From: Planctomycetaceae bacterium
GTDB taxonomy: Bacteria; Planctomycetota; Planctomycetia; Planctomycetales; Planctomycetaceae
Direction of reading: 5' to 3'
Length of the DNA stretch: 64,000 bases
NCBI GenBank assembly: GCA_021732995.1
Contig: JAKFWA010000025.1
Coordinates: 117,736 to 181,735, forward strand
Shown piece after piece: positions 31,874-38,972 of this stretch; position 1 is the stretch's first letter, and the number at the start of each line of letters is the position of its first letter. Both the position numbers and the translations under genes were made by a program. Below the pieces are notes generated by a model. That model ran no database searches and was not told the DNA's origin. It was given only the letters and a program-made list of their open reading frames with translations.

Positions 31874-32142
31874 TCCGTGACAGCCGGTTTCTGCAAACCA
31901 AGATGCTCCCGAAAAGCGGCATCGCCCATCTGGCGCGGCGAACCCTCTTTGTCGAGGTACTGCCACTGCTCTTCGGCGTACCGTCGCTGGGGGCACGTGA
32001 TGACGCTTGGAGGCGGCACAACGTAGGTCGGTGGCATGCAGCAGTGAGGACCGTAACACGGTCGCGGGCCAGAGCAGCCGGTGAGCAAGATCAAGCCGAA
32101 GATGATCATGGCCAGCGGCCACAAGAAACAGAACGTACGCAT
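31870..32142 (-). CDS. small phage-encoded lipoprotein
   Basis: A 90-residue protein starting at ATG 32142 (AAAGGAA upstream). The signal peptide MRTFCFLWPLAMIIFGLILL ends in a lipobox LLTGC, so the mature protein begins at Cys and is probably lipid-anchored. A Pro/Cys-rich segment follows (PCYGPHCCMPPTYVVPPP). It may act in lysis (Rz1-like proline-rich lipoproteins are small and Pro-rich) or in the lysogen envelope. The downstream gene start overlaps its stop. Confidence 0.65.
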   Translation of the reverse strand: MRTFCFLWPLAMIIFGLILLTGCSGPRPCYGPHCCMPPTYVVPPPSVITCPQRRYAEEQWQYLDKEGSPRQMGDAAFREHLGLQKPAVTE

Positions 32143-32189
32143 GCGATTCCTTTCGCGTTGCGGTGACATGAAACCCACCCCGAGCCCGG

Positions 32190-32624
32190 TCAATCGTTTT
32201 CACTAGGTTCACCGAGCTGCGTTGGCACCGGTGCAGTGGACGATGGGAGCGCCGGGCTCGGGGGAGCGCCCGCCTGTGTGCTGGCGGGCGCGTCGGGAGG
32301 GTAGAGAACAGCAGCGGCTCCACCGGCTGCTTTGAGTTGGTCGCCAACCGGGCCGGACGCCACGGTTGATTTGACGGTCGCGCCGCTGATGCCCGCCTTG
32401 CCCTCGAAGCGGTTCAAGTTCGGACCTGCAGCCGCCGGTTGGGGCGTGGTGATGATCGTGGTGTGAGACCCAATCACGATCGGTGTCCCGTCCGGAGCTG
32501 CAGGCGACACCTTCAAACCGAAGGTCGAACTCTGAAGCTGCGTGCCCGGTTCGAGCGCCATGGCTTTGCAGCCGATGACGGCAACGGCGAAGAGCAGCAA
32601 CAGTAACGCGTGGCGGTACCTCAT
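32190..32624 (-). CDS. phage-encoded lipoprotein
   Basis: A 144-residue protein starting at ATG 32624 behind GGGAG. The signal peptide MRYRHALLLLLFAVAVIGC ends in a lipobox (AVIGC). The mature part is a small beta-like region (TFGLKVSPAAPDGTPIVIG) followed by a Pro/Ala/Thr/Ser tail that likely spans the periplasm. Its start overlaps the upstream stop. Its role may be structural or in host conversion. Confidence 0.65.
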   Translation of the reverse strand: MRYRHALLLLLFAVAVIGCKAMALEPGTQLQSSTFGLKVSPAAPDGTPIVIGSHTTIITTPQPAAAGPNLNRFEGKAGISGATVKSTVASGPVGDQLKAAGGAAAVLYPPDAPASTQAGAPPSPALPSSTAPVPTQLGEPSEND

Positions 32625-32971
32625 TGGGTCTTCTCCCGTCCAGCCTTGAACGCACACCAGGCACCGACGCACAGCGCACCAGGCGAGGCGTAACCGCAGG
32701 CCGTGGCAAACGTCGTGAGCGATTCGAGCAACTGCTCACGATTCACGGTGCCGATGACTTGCTGCATCAAGCAGCCCAGCACGGTCCAGACTAGCACGTT
32801 GACCGTGAGCCCCTGATGCTCCCAAGACAGAAGCCGCTGCTTCCATGTGGGCAGGTTCGTCGCGACCGTGGCCGGTCCGAATCGCTCCGCCAGCCACGCC
32901 TCGTGCTCGGCGATCGTCATCAACACCTGGATCGTCCCGACCGGGCTCACTTCGGGCATCGCACTTCCCAT
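32621..32971 (-). CDS. small membrane protein at the start of the late operon
   Basis: A 116-residue protein beginning at ATG 32971 or at internal ATGs at 32959 or 32923, the last with AGGTG upstream. It has an N-terminal helix with HEAWLAERFGP, a membrane segment VNVLVWTVLGCLMQQVIG and a second hydrophobic segment FATACGYASPGALCVGAWCAF. Two membrane segments in a small phage protein suggest a holin-like role, but the fit is loose. It is the first gene of the minus-strand late operon. Confidence 0.55.
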   Translation of the reverse strand: MGSAMPEVSPVGTIQVLMTIAEHEAWLAERFGPATVATNLPTWKQRLLSWEHQGLTVNVLVWTVLGCLMQQVIGTVNREQLLESLTTFATACGYASPGALCVGAWCAFKAGREKTQ

Positions 32972-33035
32972 AAATCGGCGTACAGCGAACAATGCCGCCC
33001 CTCACAGAATCATCCTGCTCTGTAGTGAGGCAGCC

Positions 33036-33061
33036 CGGCAGCGTCCGTGCTGCCGTTTTTG
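33036..33061 (+). terminator. intrinsic terminator-like hairpin upstream of the HTH gene
   Basis: CGGCAGC-GTCCGT-GCTGCCG forms a seven-base-pair stem and is followed by TTTTT. It lies 32 bases before the ATG of the helix-turn-helix gene. It would stop plus-strand transcription from the left, or act as an attenuator in the leader of that gene. Confidence 0.5.
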
Positions 33062-33092
33062 TTCGCCCTGCACCTATACGGCCTGCGCTCAA

Positions 33093-33350
33093 ATGGATTT
33101 TCCCGAAGAAGGAGAAACCACCGATGCCGCGCGCGATAATCGAGGCACCCTCGCGCTCAAAAGGCTGATGGAGCTGGGTCGCGTGCCTCTGCGTTTCGTC
33201 ACCACCTACATCCTCATCAAAGGGTACGGCCGAACCTGGCGTGAATGCGCCGAAGAGCTTGGCCTTGAACGCGGCGCGATCGGCTACCACCTGCGCCAGG
33301 TGAAGGGAGCGCTTGAGCGGCTGCTTGTTGAGGAGCCCGACCTCTACTGA
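33093..33350 (+). CDS. helix-turn-helix regulator
   Basis: An 85-residue protein. Residues 40-80 (GYGRTWRECAEELGLERGAIGYHLRQVKGALERLL) form a helix-turn-helix like sigma-70 region 4 or LuxR-type domains. No good ribosome-binding site precedes ATG 33093; ATG 33168, near AAAAGG, would leave only the HTH. It is divergent from the late operon, which starts 120 bases away, and lies next to the att site, a common place for a lysogeny or late-gene regulator. Role is inferred. Confidence 0.6.
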   Translation: MDFPEEGETTDAARDNRGTLALKRLMELGRVPLRFVTTYILIKGYGRTWRECAEELGLERGAIGYHLRQVKGALERLLVEEPDLY

Positions 33351-33670
33351 GCCGATTCCGCCCCTGGCACGCTCACAGTTCGGCCATACGCCGCGCGCGA
33401 AAGAAAGTGTGTGGTGTTTTGTGATACTTCCCTACGGGGCAACAAGCGCGCGAGCCCGGAAAGGACCCGTGGCCCCTCGCACCCCTGGTCGCCTGCCTGC
33501 CCCGCCGCGCCCCAAAGTCGCCGCGATGGGGCGCCGTCGCGCATAGGCGCCGTCGTTTTGGGGCGCCGCCGTCCATAGGCACCGTCGCTACATACCGCCG
33601 CCGATTTGGGGCGCGGTGGGCTGCTGCTCACAGGCCAGCTTGCACCGCTTCGACAGGTCGCCATGCCATC
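33351..33670. other. non-coding region with short tandem GC-rich repeats
   Basis: No convincing gene is present. Between about 33500 and 33620 there are four to five degenerate units containing GGGGCGCCG, GGCGCCGTCG, GGCGCCGCCG and GGCACCGTCG. They lie just inside the prophage boundary and could be integrase arm-type or packaging sites, but nothing shows this. Confidence 0.5.
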
Positions 33671-33715
33671 AGACTCTTAATCATTAGGTTCTCCGTTCGA
33701 GTCGGAGCCGGGGCA
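33671..33715 (+). other. prophage attachment site: 3' half of a tRNA-Lys(CTT) gene
   Basis: The sequence has an anticodon loop CTCTTAA, a variable loop, a T arm with stem CTCCG/CGGAG and loop TTCGAGT, an acceptor 3' strand CCGGGGC, and an A discriminator. The 5' side of the anticodon stem (TCAGA) does not pair with TCATT, and no GCCCCGG acceptor strand lies upstream. This is a 3' half-tRNA, as left at the far end of an integrated element. An intrinsic terminator for that tRNA follows, so this is the original host end. The matching site and intact tRNA should be left of the window. Confidence 0.75.
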
Positions 33716-33743
33716 CTCAATAAGTCCTTAACGGACAAGAACT

Positions 33744-33783
33744 AAGGCCAGTCGATCAAACACAGATCGGCTGGCCTTTTTTT
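33744..33783 (+). terminator. intrinsic terminator after the half-tRNA
   Basis: AGGCCAGTCGATC-AAACACA-GATCGGCTGGCCT is a 13-base-pair stem with one G-T pair, followed by a run of T on the plus strand. It would terminate the tRNA transcript and lies 15 bases from the stop of the convergent WD40-caspase gene. Confidence 0.9.
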
Positions 33784-33797
33784 CGTTGCCCTGCCGC

Positions 33798-36719
33798 CTA
33801 TGGCTTGGACAGTGGGAACGAGCGGACGTTGCCCGGTTTGGCGGTAACCGGATGCTGCTGCCCGCGAGTCAGCTCTTTCACGCGGTCAGTGACGTAGGTA
33901 TCCAGCTCATTCAGATAGACAATGCCGTCCTTGTTGAAGTCGGCCTTGCCCGACAGGCCTTCGACGATTGCCAGTGTGAACGTGCCCTGGCGATGTTCGT
34001 TGTTCTCCAGCGAGAACTCACGACCCGTAGATGAGCACATCGCGACAACACCGCTTTCGTCGGTGACCAGATCGCGGATGAGGTCGTCGGTTAACGGAGT
34101 ATCGCCGCGGCGTTTGCCAATCTTGCTGCCCGCGATACCAGCTGAATGGCACGCATCAATGATGGTGATCAGCTTGCCGGGAATTCCGCTGAGCGCGCGT
34201 TTGACCTGCTCGGCGGGTACGGCGGAACTGAGCAGATCCTTCGTGTCCGCATCAACCGGCAGAAAGTACAGCGAGCCATCGTTGTCCAGTTCCCCATGCC
34301 CGGCGAAGAAGAAGATGCCGTAGTCGTTCTGAGTCATCTGCTCGCGCAACCAACTCAATCCCTTCAGGACTGCAGACCGAGTCGCCTGCTGGTCGGAGAT
34401 CACCTGCATTTCAACCTCGCGAAACAGCGGCTTGCCATGCGACTTCAACGCGGTGCTGAGCGACTCCGCGTCTTTAGCCGCGTAGTTCAGCTTCAAATCG
34501 CCGGGGTATTGCGAAATGCCGATCGCGACGACGTACAGCTTCGGCAGGCGCACCTGATCACTCGAATCAGAGCCCCCGTAGACGATTTCAATCTCTTCTG
34601 ACGTTCCCTGACTGACAGCACTGCTGGCCAGCACGGCCAGCTTGTGCCGTCCCGGATCAAGCTCGATCGACCACGAACCTGTCACCTCACCAAGCTTGGG
34701 ATCGGCGATCTTCTGGATGCCGCGCAGCCCCTGATACGGGCGGCCATCCAACAGCAGACGCAACGAGGTCACAGGATGCTCACCAGCACTACTCGCGGTC
34801 GCTCGCAGTTCGATTTCATTCTGCGCAGCGCGATGACCACTGGTCGGCGACGTGATCTTCACGCGCGGCGGCAACAACTCGGCGACATCGACCTTCTGCA
34901 TCCCCGGAGGCTTCGCACCACCGGAGCCATTCTTTGACAGCAGGTTCTTGATGAACTCGGGCCGGTAGAGCGAAGCTCGAAACTGAGCCGCCGGATGAAA
35001 CGAGCCCAGCTTTTCAGAGCCGTTGTTGATCTGCCAACCCATCAGCCGCTCACCGCCCGGACTGGCGGCGTAGTAGCCTTCCGGCGTCCAGGCGATCCAG
35101 TCACCCGACGCGATAAACAACGACAGCACCGGATCATCACGCTCGGGCGACCAGACGCGCAAGGTTTGATCTTCAGCAGCCGACGCGAGGAACTGCCCTT
35201 CATGCGAAGGAGCAACAGCCCACACGGTGCCTGTGTGACCGCGCCATTCGCGAACCAACCCGCCCGTGACCAGACTGTAGAGATACAATCCGTAGTCGCC
35301 GCCGATCGCCACCTGATGCTCGGAGAGCAACGTGTAACACCGCACGAGTTCATTCGCCCGCGCGAGCTTGAACGTGTGCTGAATACGGCCATCGCGTCGC
35401 GCGATCACAGTCGCATCGCCTTTCTGTTCCAGCGCCCATGACGCGTTCTTCACTCGTGCCCGCTGAGCAGAGGCTGGGGCTGAAGTGAACTCCAGGCGCG
35501 ACAGATCAAACGTCTGCTCCAGTGGTCCACGATCATTCGTGGAAACTTCGCGGCTGATATGTCCCCAGACCAGCGTGTTGTCATTCGCTCCCCAAGCCAC
35601 GGCCCACGGGGTTCGGCCCCGGCCTTCGAGCCGATGCTTCAATTCGCCGCCGCTAGTTCGCCAGACCAGAATCTCGCGATGGTTGCCGCCCGCCGTGGCG
35701 GCCAGTTGACCATCCGGAGAGAGAGAGCCATGCAACACCGAGTTATCATGCTGCATGCGAGCGCGTTCGCGGTTGGTTTTCAGATCCACCAGCAGGCCGC
35801 CGTCCACGGCGTCAGAACCACCAGTGGTCAGCAACAGACTCTCTGAGTCTTTCGAGAAGGACACGGAAGTTACTGCGTTGCCAAGCTTCTCAAAGCGGCG
35901 ATTCAGCTCTCCATTCGGCTGCCACAGCCTGAGTGACTGATCGACACCACCAGTCGCCAGAGTTTGACCATCCGGGCTCCAGCTAACGCACTGAATAGCG
36001 CCGTCATGACCGCGAAGTACTCGCTGAGTAACTCCATCGGGCAAGGTCCAGATACGAGCTGTGCCATCGAGAGAAGCGGTTACCAGTCGTCGACCTTCGG
36101 GTGAGAACGCTACCCCGTAAACGGGAGCCTTGTGCCCTTGCAGGATTGTCGACGCGTTTCCATTCGCAGGGGGAATCGGCCAGACGCGGGCGGAGTTGTC
36201 GTTGCTGGCCGATGCCAACCATTGTCCGTTCCGCGAGAACTGCAGGTCCAGGACCACGTTGGTGTGCCCGCGCAGCACATACTTCACTTCGCCCGTCGCC
36301 AGCGAGATCACGAAGATGCCGTGATTCTGACCGACTCGTTCGTACCCCGCGACTGCCAGCCAGGCGCCATCGGTTGAAAGTGCCGCCGCGTTTAACATGC
36401 CGGCGGGGCCGGAACCAATCGGCGGTCTCAGGACGCGTACGGTTTCACCAGTGGCAACGTCCCAGATGCGAATCGTCTTGTCGTTCGCGACGGAGATCAG
36501 ACGGCGGCTATCCTGAGTCCACACCACGCGGTTGACTGTGGCCGTATGCCCTCCGGCATCCAGCACCAGGATCGGAGCATTCTCAGCTTGCTGGGCGAAA
36601 ACGCTTCGGCACCACAGGCTGCTGATCAGCACTGCCCATAAAACAAGAGGTCGGAAGTCTTGCTTGAGGTGGTGGAGTTCACTGGGGAAACGGCCTGTTA
36701 CCAGACTTCGCGTCGACAT
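33798..36719 (-). CDS. secreted WD40-caspase protein, copy 7
   Basis: A 973-residue protein starting at ATG 36719 behind GAGGTGG. A signal peptide (ending FAQQA) is followed by about ten WD40 repeats (residues 50-560), a WTPEGYYAASPGGERLMGW module, a beta-sandwich-like region (PPRVKITSPTSGH to IEIVYGG) and a caspase domain from about 723, with catalytic His near 808 (FAGHGE) and Cys near 857 (DACHSAG). An EF-hand-like loop DFNKDGIVYLNE follows. Peptidase C14 enzymes cut after basic or acidic residues; substrate unknown. It is the downstream gene after a secreted protein gene and is separated from the rest of the array by that gene and a remnant. Confidence 0.9.
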   Translation of the reverse strand: MSTRSLVTGRFPSELHHLKQDFRPLVLWAVLISSLWCRSVFAQQAENAPILVLDAGGHTATVNRVVWTQDSRRLISVANDKTIRIWDVATGETVRVLRPPIGSGPAGMLNAAALSTDGAWLAVAGYERVGQNHGIFVISLATGEVKYVLRGHTNVVLDLQFSRNGQWLASASNDNSARVWPIPPANGNASTILQGHKAPVYGVAFSPEGRRLVTASLDGTARIWTLPDGVTQRVLRGHDGAIQCVSWSPDGQTLATGGVDQSLRLWQPNGELNRRFEKLGNAVTSVSFSKDSESLLLTTGGSDAVDGGLLVDLKTNRERARMQHDNSVLHGSLSPDGQLAATAGGNHREILVWRTSGGELKHRLEGRGRTPWAVAWGANDNTLVWGHISREVSTNDRGPLEQTFDLSRLEFTSAPASAQRARVKNASWALEQKGDATVIARRDGRIQHTFKLARANELVRCYTLLSEHQVAIGGDYGLYLYSLVTGGLVREWRGHTGTVWAVAPSHEGQFLASAAEDQTLRVWSPERDDPVLSLFIASGDWIAWTPEGYYAASPGGERLMGWQINNGSEKLGSFHPAAQFRASLYRPEFIKNLLSKNGSGGAKPPGMQKVDVAELLPPRVKITSPTSGHRAAQNEIELRATASSAGEHPVTSLRLLLDGRPYQGLRGIQKIADPKLGEVTGSWSIELDPGRHKLAVLASSAVSQGTSEEIEIVYGGSDSSDQVRLPKLYVVAIGISQYPGDLKLNYAAKDAESLSTALKSHGKPLFREVEMQVISDQQATRSAVLKGLSWLREQMTQNDYGIFFFAGHGELDNDGSLYFLPVDADTKDLLSSAVPAEQVKRALSGIPGKLITIIDACHSAGIAGSKIGKRRGDTPLTDDLIRDLVTDESGVVAMCSSTGREFSLENNEHRQGTFTLAIVEGLSGKADFNKDGIVYLNELDTYVTDRVKELTRGQQHPVTAKPGNVRSFPLSKP

Positions 36720-36779
36720 GTGATCCACCTCAAGGAGACTTCCGACCTCGGCGTTATCGCGGAAGTTTGCTGTTGCCAA

Positions 36780-38393
36780 TCAATCGCCACTGCCGGCGAC
36801 TGCTTCCACTTTCGGCTGCTTTTCCGGCTCAACCGGAGCGAACAAGTCGTAGCGATTACTCTCGATGTTCACCGCAACCTTGTAGGTACCGCTCTTGTTG
36901 AGCAGCTTGCGGGAGGCTGCCTCGCCGCCACGATCGAACGAGATCACCACCGGCGACTTGTTCTCGATAGTGAGCGACTCGCCAGCTTTCACAACCTTGC
37001 GTTCGTTGTCCTGCACATAGTGGAAGTCATCCACGCCATCGCTGTTATCAATGACTGCCTTCAATGGCCGAGACACCATGTCCCAACCTTTGTTACCGAC
37101 TTTGAAGTCATAAATGCCTTCCGCCAGCGTGTAGCGGGCAGATCCGTAGCTGCCGCCACGATCAAACTCGATCAACCACTTCTGGTCGCCCGGCAAGAGC
37201 TGGCGGTAGCCATTCTTCAACTCGTAAGAATGTGCACTGGCCAGGACGTACTTGATGGTGCCCGAGTTATCTTCCGGGTTGGTGATCAGGATTCCGCCCT
37301 TGGGAGGATTCTCGTCCTTACCCAAGTCGGCGACTGGAACACCAGGTGCGACCGGCAGCCCTAAAGCTTCCGCAGCGGAAGCGATGCCCGTCTGCAGTTC
37401 ACCACGTCCACCCGAACCCGCGATCATGGTCGTTTCGTTGACGAGCAAACCGGTGCCGACTGGCAGATCCGGATCGTAGATGACTCGCACGATACCGCGT
37501 GGAATCTGAGCCCCGTTGATCGGAGTAAACCGCGTTGGGCCGTTGGTATTTGCGGCTTCAACCAGGATGTCTCGAATGATGAGCAGGTTGGCGAGTTCAC
37601 CGATCCCCGTGACGACTCGGTCCATACGCGGCGGAGTTCGTGGATTCACGGCAGCCTGCTGAGACAGTTGAGTAATCGCTGCGGCGATGCTTTCGAGCGA
37701 CTTCTGAGTTTCTTTCCAGACCAGTTCGTCTTCCATGCGTTTCTGCAGATCAGCCATCTGCTGATCAATTCTCTGGCTGGCATCCAACCTGTTGACGAAC
37801 ACGTCCTGAGCTTCTTTGGACAGCTTGAGTCCGTCGACCTGTTCGCGAGCCTTTTCGAAGTCTCCGTTCTTCAGCAGTTCAGTAACGGCTTTTAAGGTGG
37901 CTTCGTCAGCTCCTGCTTTGGCCAGTGATTTCGCAATCTGATCGCCGATGACCTTCTTATGGTCCTTCCAGGCGGCGTCTGCAGTATCACGCGCCTTGCC
38001 GATGTTGTCGGACAGGCCGTAGAGATAGCACTTCGCTTCACGCTTGCGCAGCGGCAGGATCTTGTCCTTCAGCGGAACGGCATTCTTAACTGGCTCCACC
38101 TTCTTCTCTGGAATGACATTGACCTGCGGCGCCACTGGCTGAGGCACGTACTGCGGTTGCTGGTACTGAGGATATTGCTGCTGTTGCTGATACTGCTCCT
38201 GCTGCTGAGCGCGGTTGATGGCATTGGCTGCGCCGATACCGAAATTGATCCAGTCACCCGCGCCGAATCCACCACCTCCACCATGCCCGGGAGGTCCAGC
38301 GAACGCCGGATTCCCGGCATCAAATACGAAGGCACCAGAACCAAGAGCCAGCGAACCAATCGCTGCCCGAATCGCAAGTCGTCGACTCAACAT
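36780..38393 (-). CDS. secreted Gln-rich protein between caspase genes
   Basis: A 537-residue secreted protein with a long signal peptide (MLSRRLAIRAAIGSLALGSG, ending AFAGP). A Gly-rich stretch (HGGGGGFGAGD), then a Gln/Tyr/Pro-rich run (residues about 65-90) lead into a helical domain (residues 105-270) and a beta-rich C-terminal half with two LIEFDRGG-like strand repeats. It lies 60 bases upstream of the WD40-caspase copy 7 start on the same strand, so it is probably in an operon with it. No family is recognised; a surface or matrix role is plausible. Confidence 0.7.
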   Translation of the reverse strand: MLSRRLAIRAAIGSLALGSGAFVFDAGNPAFAGPPGHGGGGGFGAGDWINFGIGAANAINRAQQQEQYQQQQQYPQYQQPQYVPQPVAPQVNVIPEKKVEPVKNAVPLKDKILPLRKREAKCYLYGLSDNIGKARDTADAAWKDHKKVIGDQIAKSLAKAGADEATLKAVTELLKNGDFEKAREQVDGLKLSKEAQDVFVNRLDASQRIDQQMADLQKRMEDELVWKETQKSLESIAAAITQLSQQAAVNPRTPPRMDRVVTGIGELANLLIIRDILVEAANTNGPTRFTPINGAQIPRGIVRVIYDPDLPVGTGLLVNETTMIAGSGGRGELQTGIASAAEALGLPVAPGVPVADLGKDENPPKGGILITNPEDNSGTIKYVLASAHSYELKNGYRQLLPGDQKWLIEFDRGGSYGSARYTLAEGIYDFKVGNKGWDMVSRPLKAVIDNSDGVDDFHYVQDNERKVVKAGESLTIENKSPVVISFDRGGEAASRKLLNKSGTYKVAVNIESNRYDLFAPVEPEKQPKVEAVAGSGD

Positions 38394-38759
38394 GGCAGAC
38401 CCTTTTCGTAACGAGCTTTAGATGTGAAATAGCGAGAAACTGGCGAGATACAGCCAGGCGACGAGCTCGATTTAGCGGGACAGGACGTCAGGTTTACATT
38501 TCCGTTAACGCATCAGGCAAACAGAATCTTTGCGAGCACACTTGTTTTGCAAGCGAACGCGGCCTTACCTGAGTTGTTTTCAACGGAAATTTGCTTGACT
38601 GCTCGCGCATCGCGGTGTGGCAAATCGGCCAGAAAACTCGCTTGAATTGGGCTGCCTACACTCTGTCGGCAGCCATCTGCGAAGAGAACGAGATGCGCCG
38701 TGAGATCTTCCCGAGAATTTGCACAACACGCAGAAATCAGCCTCGGGCAAATTCCCTAC
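38394..38759. other. intergenic region upstream of the Gln-rich protein gene
   Basis: No gene is seen in this 366-base stretch. On the minus strand TTGCCT and TGTAAA spaced 16 bases apart (38520-38493) are a weak promoter candidate for the gene starting at 38393. The remnant of a caspase gene follows at 38760. Confidence 0.45.
38493..38520 (-). promoter_or_regulatory. candidate sigma-70-type promoter
   Basis: TTGCCT and TGTAAA are separated by 16 bases on the minus strand, about 100 bases upstream of the Gln-rich secreted protein gene. Planctomycete promoters are poorly defined, so this is weak. Confidence 0.25.
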
Positions 38760-38845
38760 GGCTTGGCCCGAGGGAACGAGCGATTGCATGCCGGACTTGG
38801 CGATCCCGAGGCATTTTTGGCCTCAGGCCAGTTCCTTCACACCAG
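38760..38845 (-). pseudogene. decayed 3' end of a WD40-caspase gene
   Basis: On the plus strand this stretch aligns to the 3' ends of the array genes with one inserted base: GGCTTGGC, then GGGAACGAGCGA, TGCCGG-CTTGGC, TGGCC and CAGTTC-TTCAC recur in the same order. In intact genes these encode the C-terminal HPVT, KPG-IRSFPL and LAKP in reverse. The reading frame is lost. It lies between copy 6 and the Gln-rich gene and marks a lost eighth copy. Confidence 0.65.
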
Positions 38846-38972
38846 CCTCATTGAAATCCGAGGGCGCGTTCCTCGACCTTAGGTCACTAACCAATTCTCT
38901 GATTGAAACACTTCGCGTCGCGACGCGGCTACGCAACCGACAGTTAGCGCTCACCACAGGCGTTCGTCGGTG

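Noticed and set aside
32621..32971. Confident holin call
   Set aside because: Two hydrophobic segments exist, but length, charge pattern and lack of a nearby endolysin gene do not support more than holin-like.
1..33670. Integrase or excisionase gene in the prophage part
   Set aside because: No tyrosine or serine recombinase motif was found in the frames I read. The half-tRNA geometry puts it left of the window.
33600..33720. A complete tRNA gene at the prophage end
   Set aside because: No pairing acceptor 5' strand or D arm exists upstream, and the 5' anticodon stem pairs with only two of five bases. It is a 3' half only.
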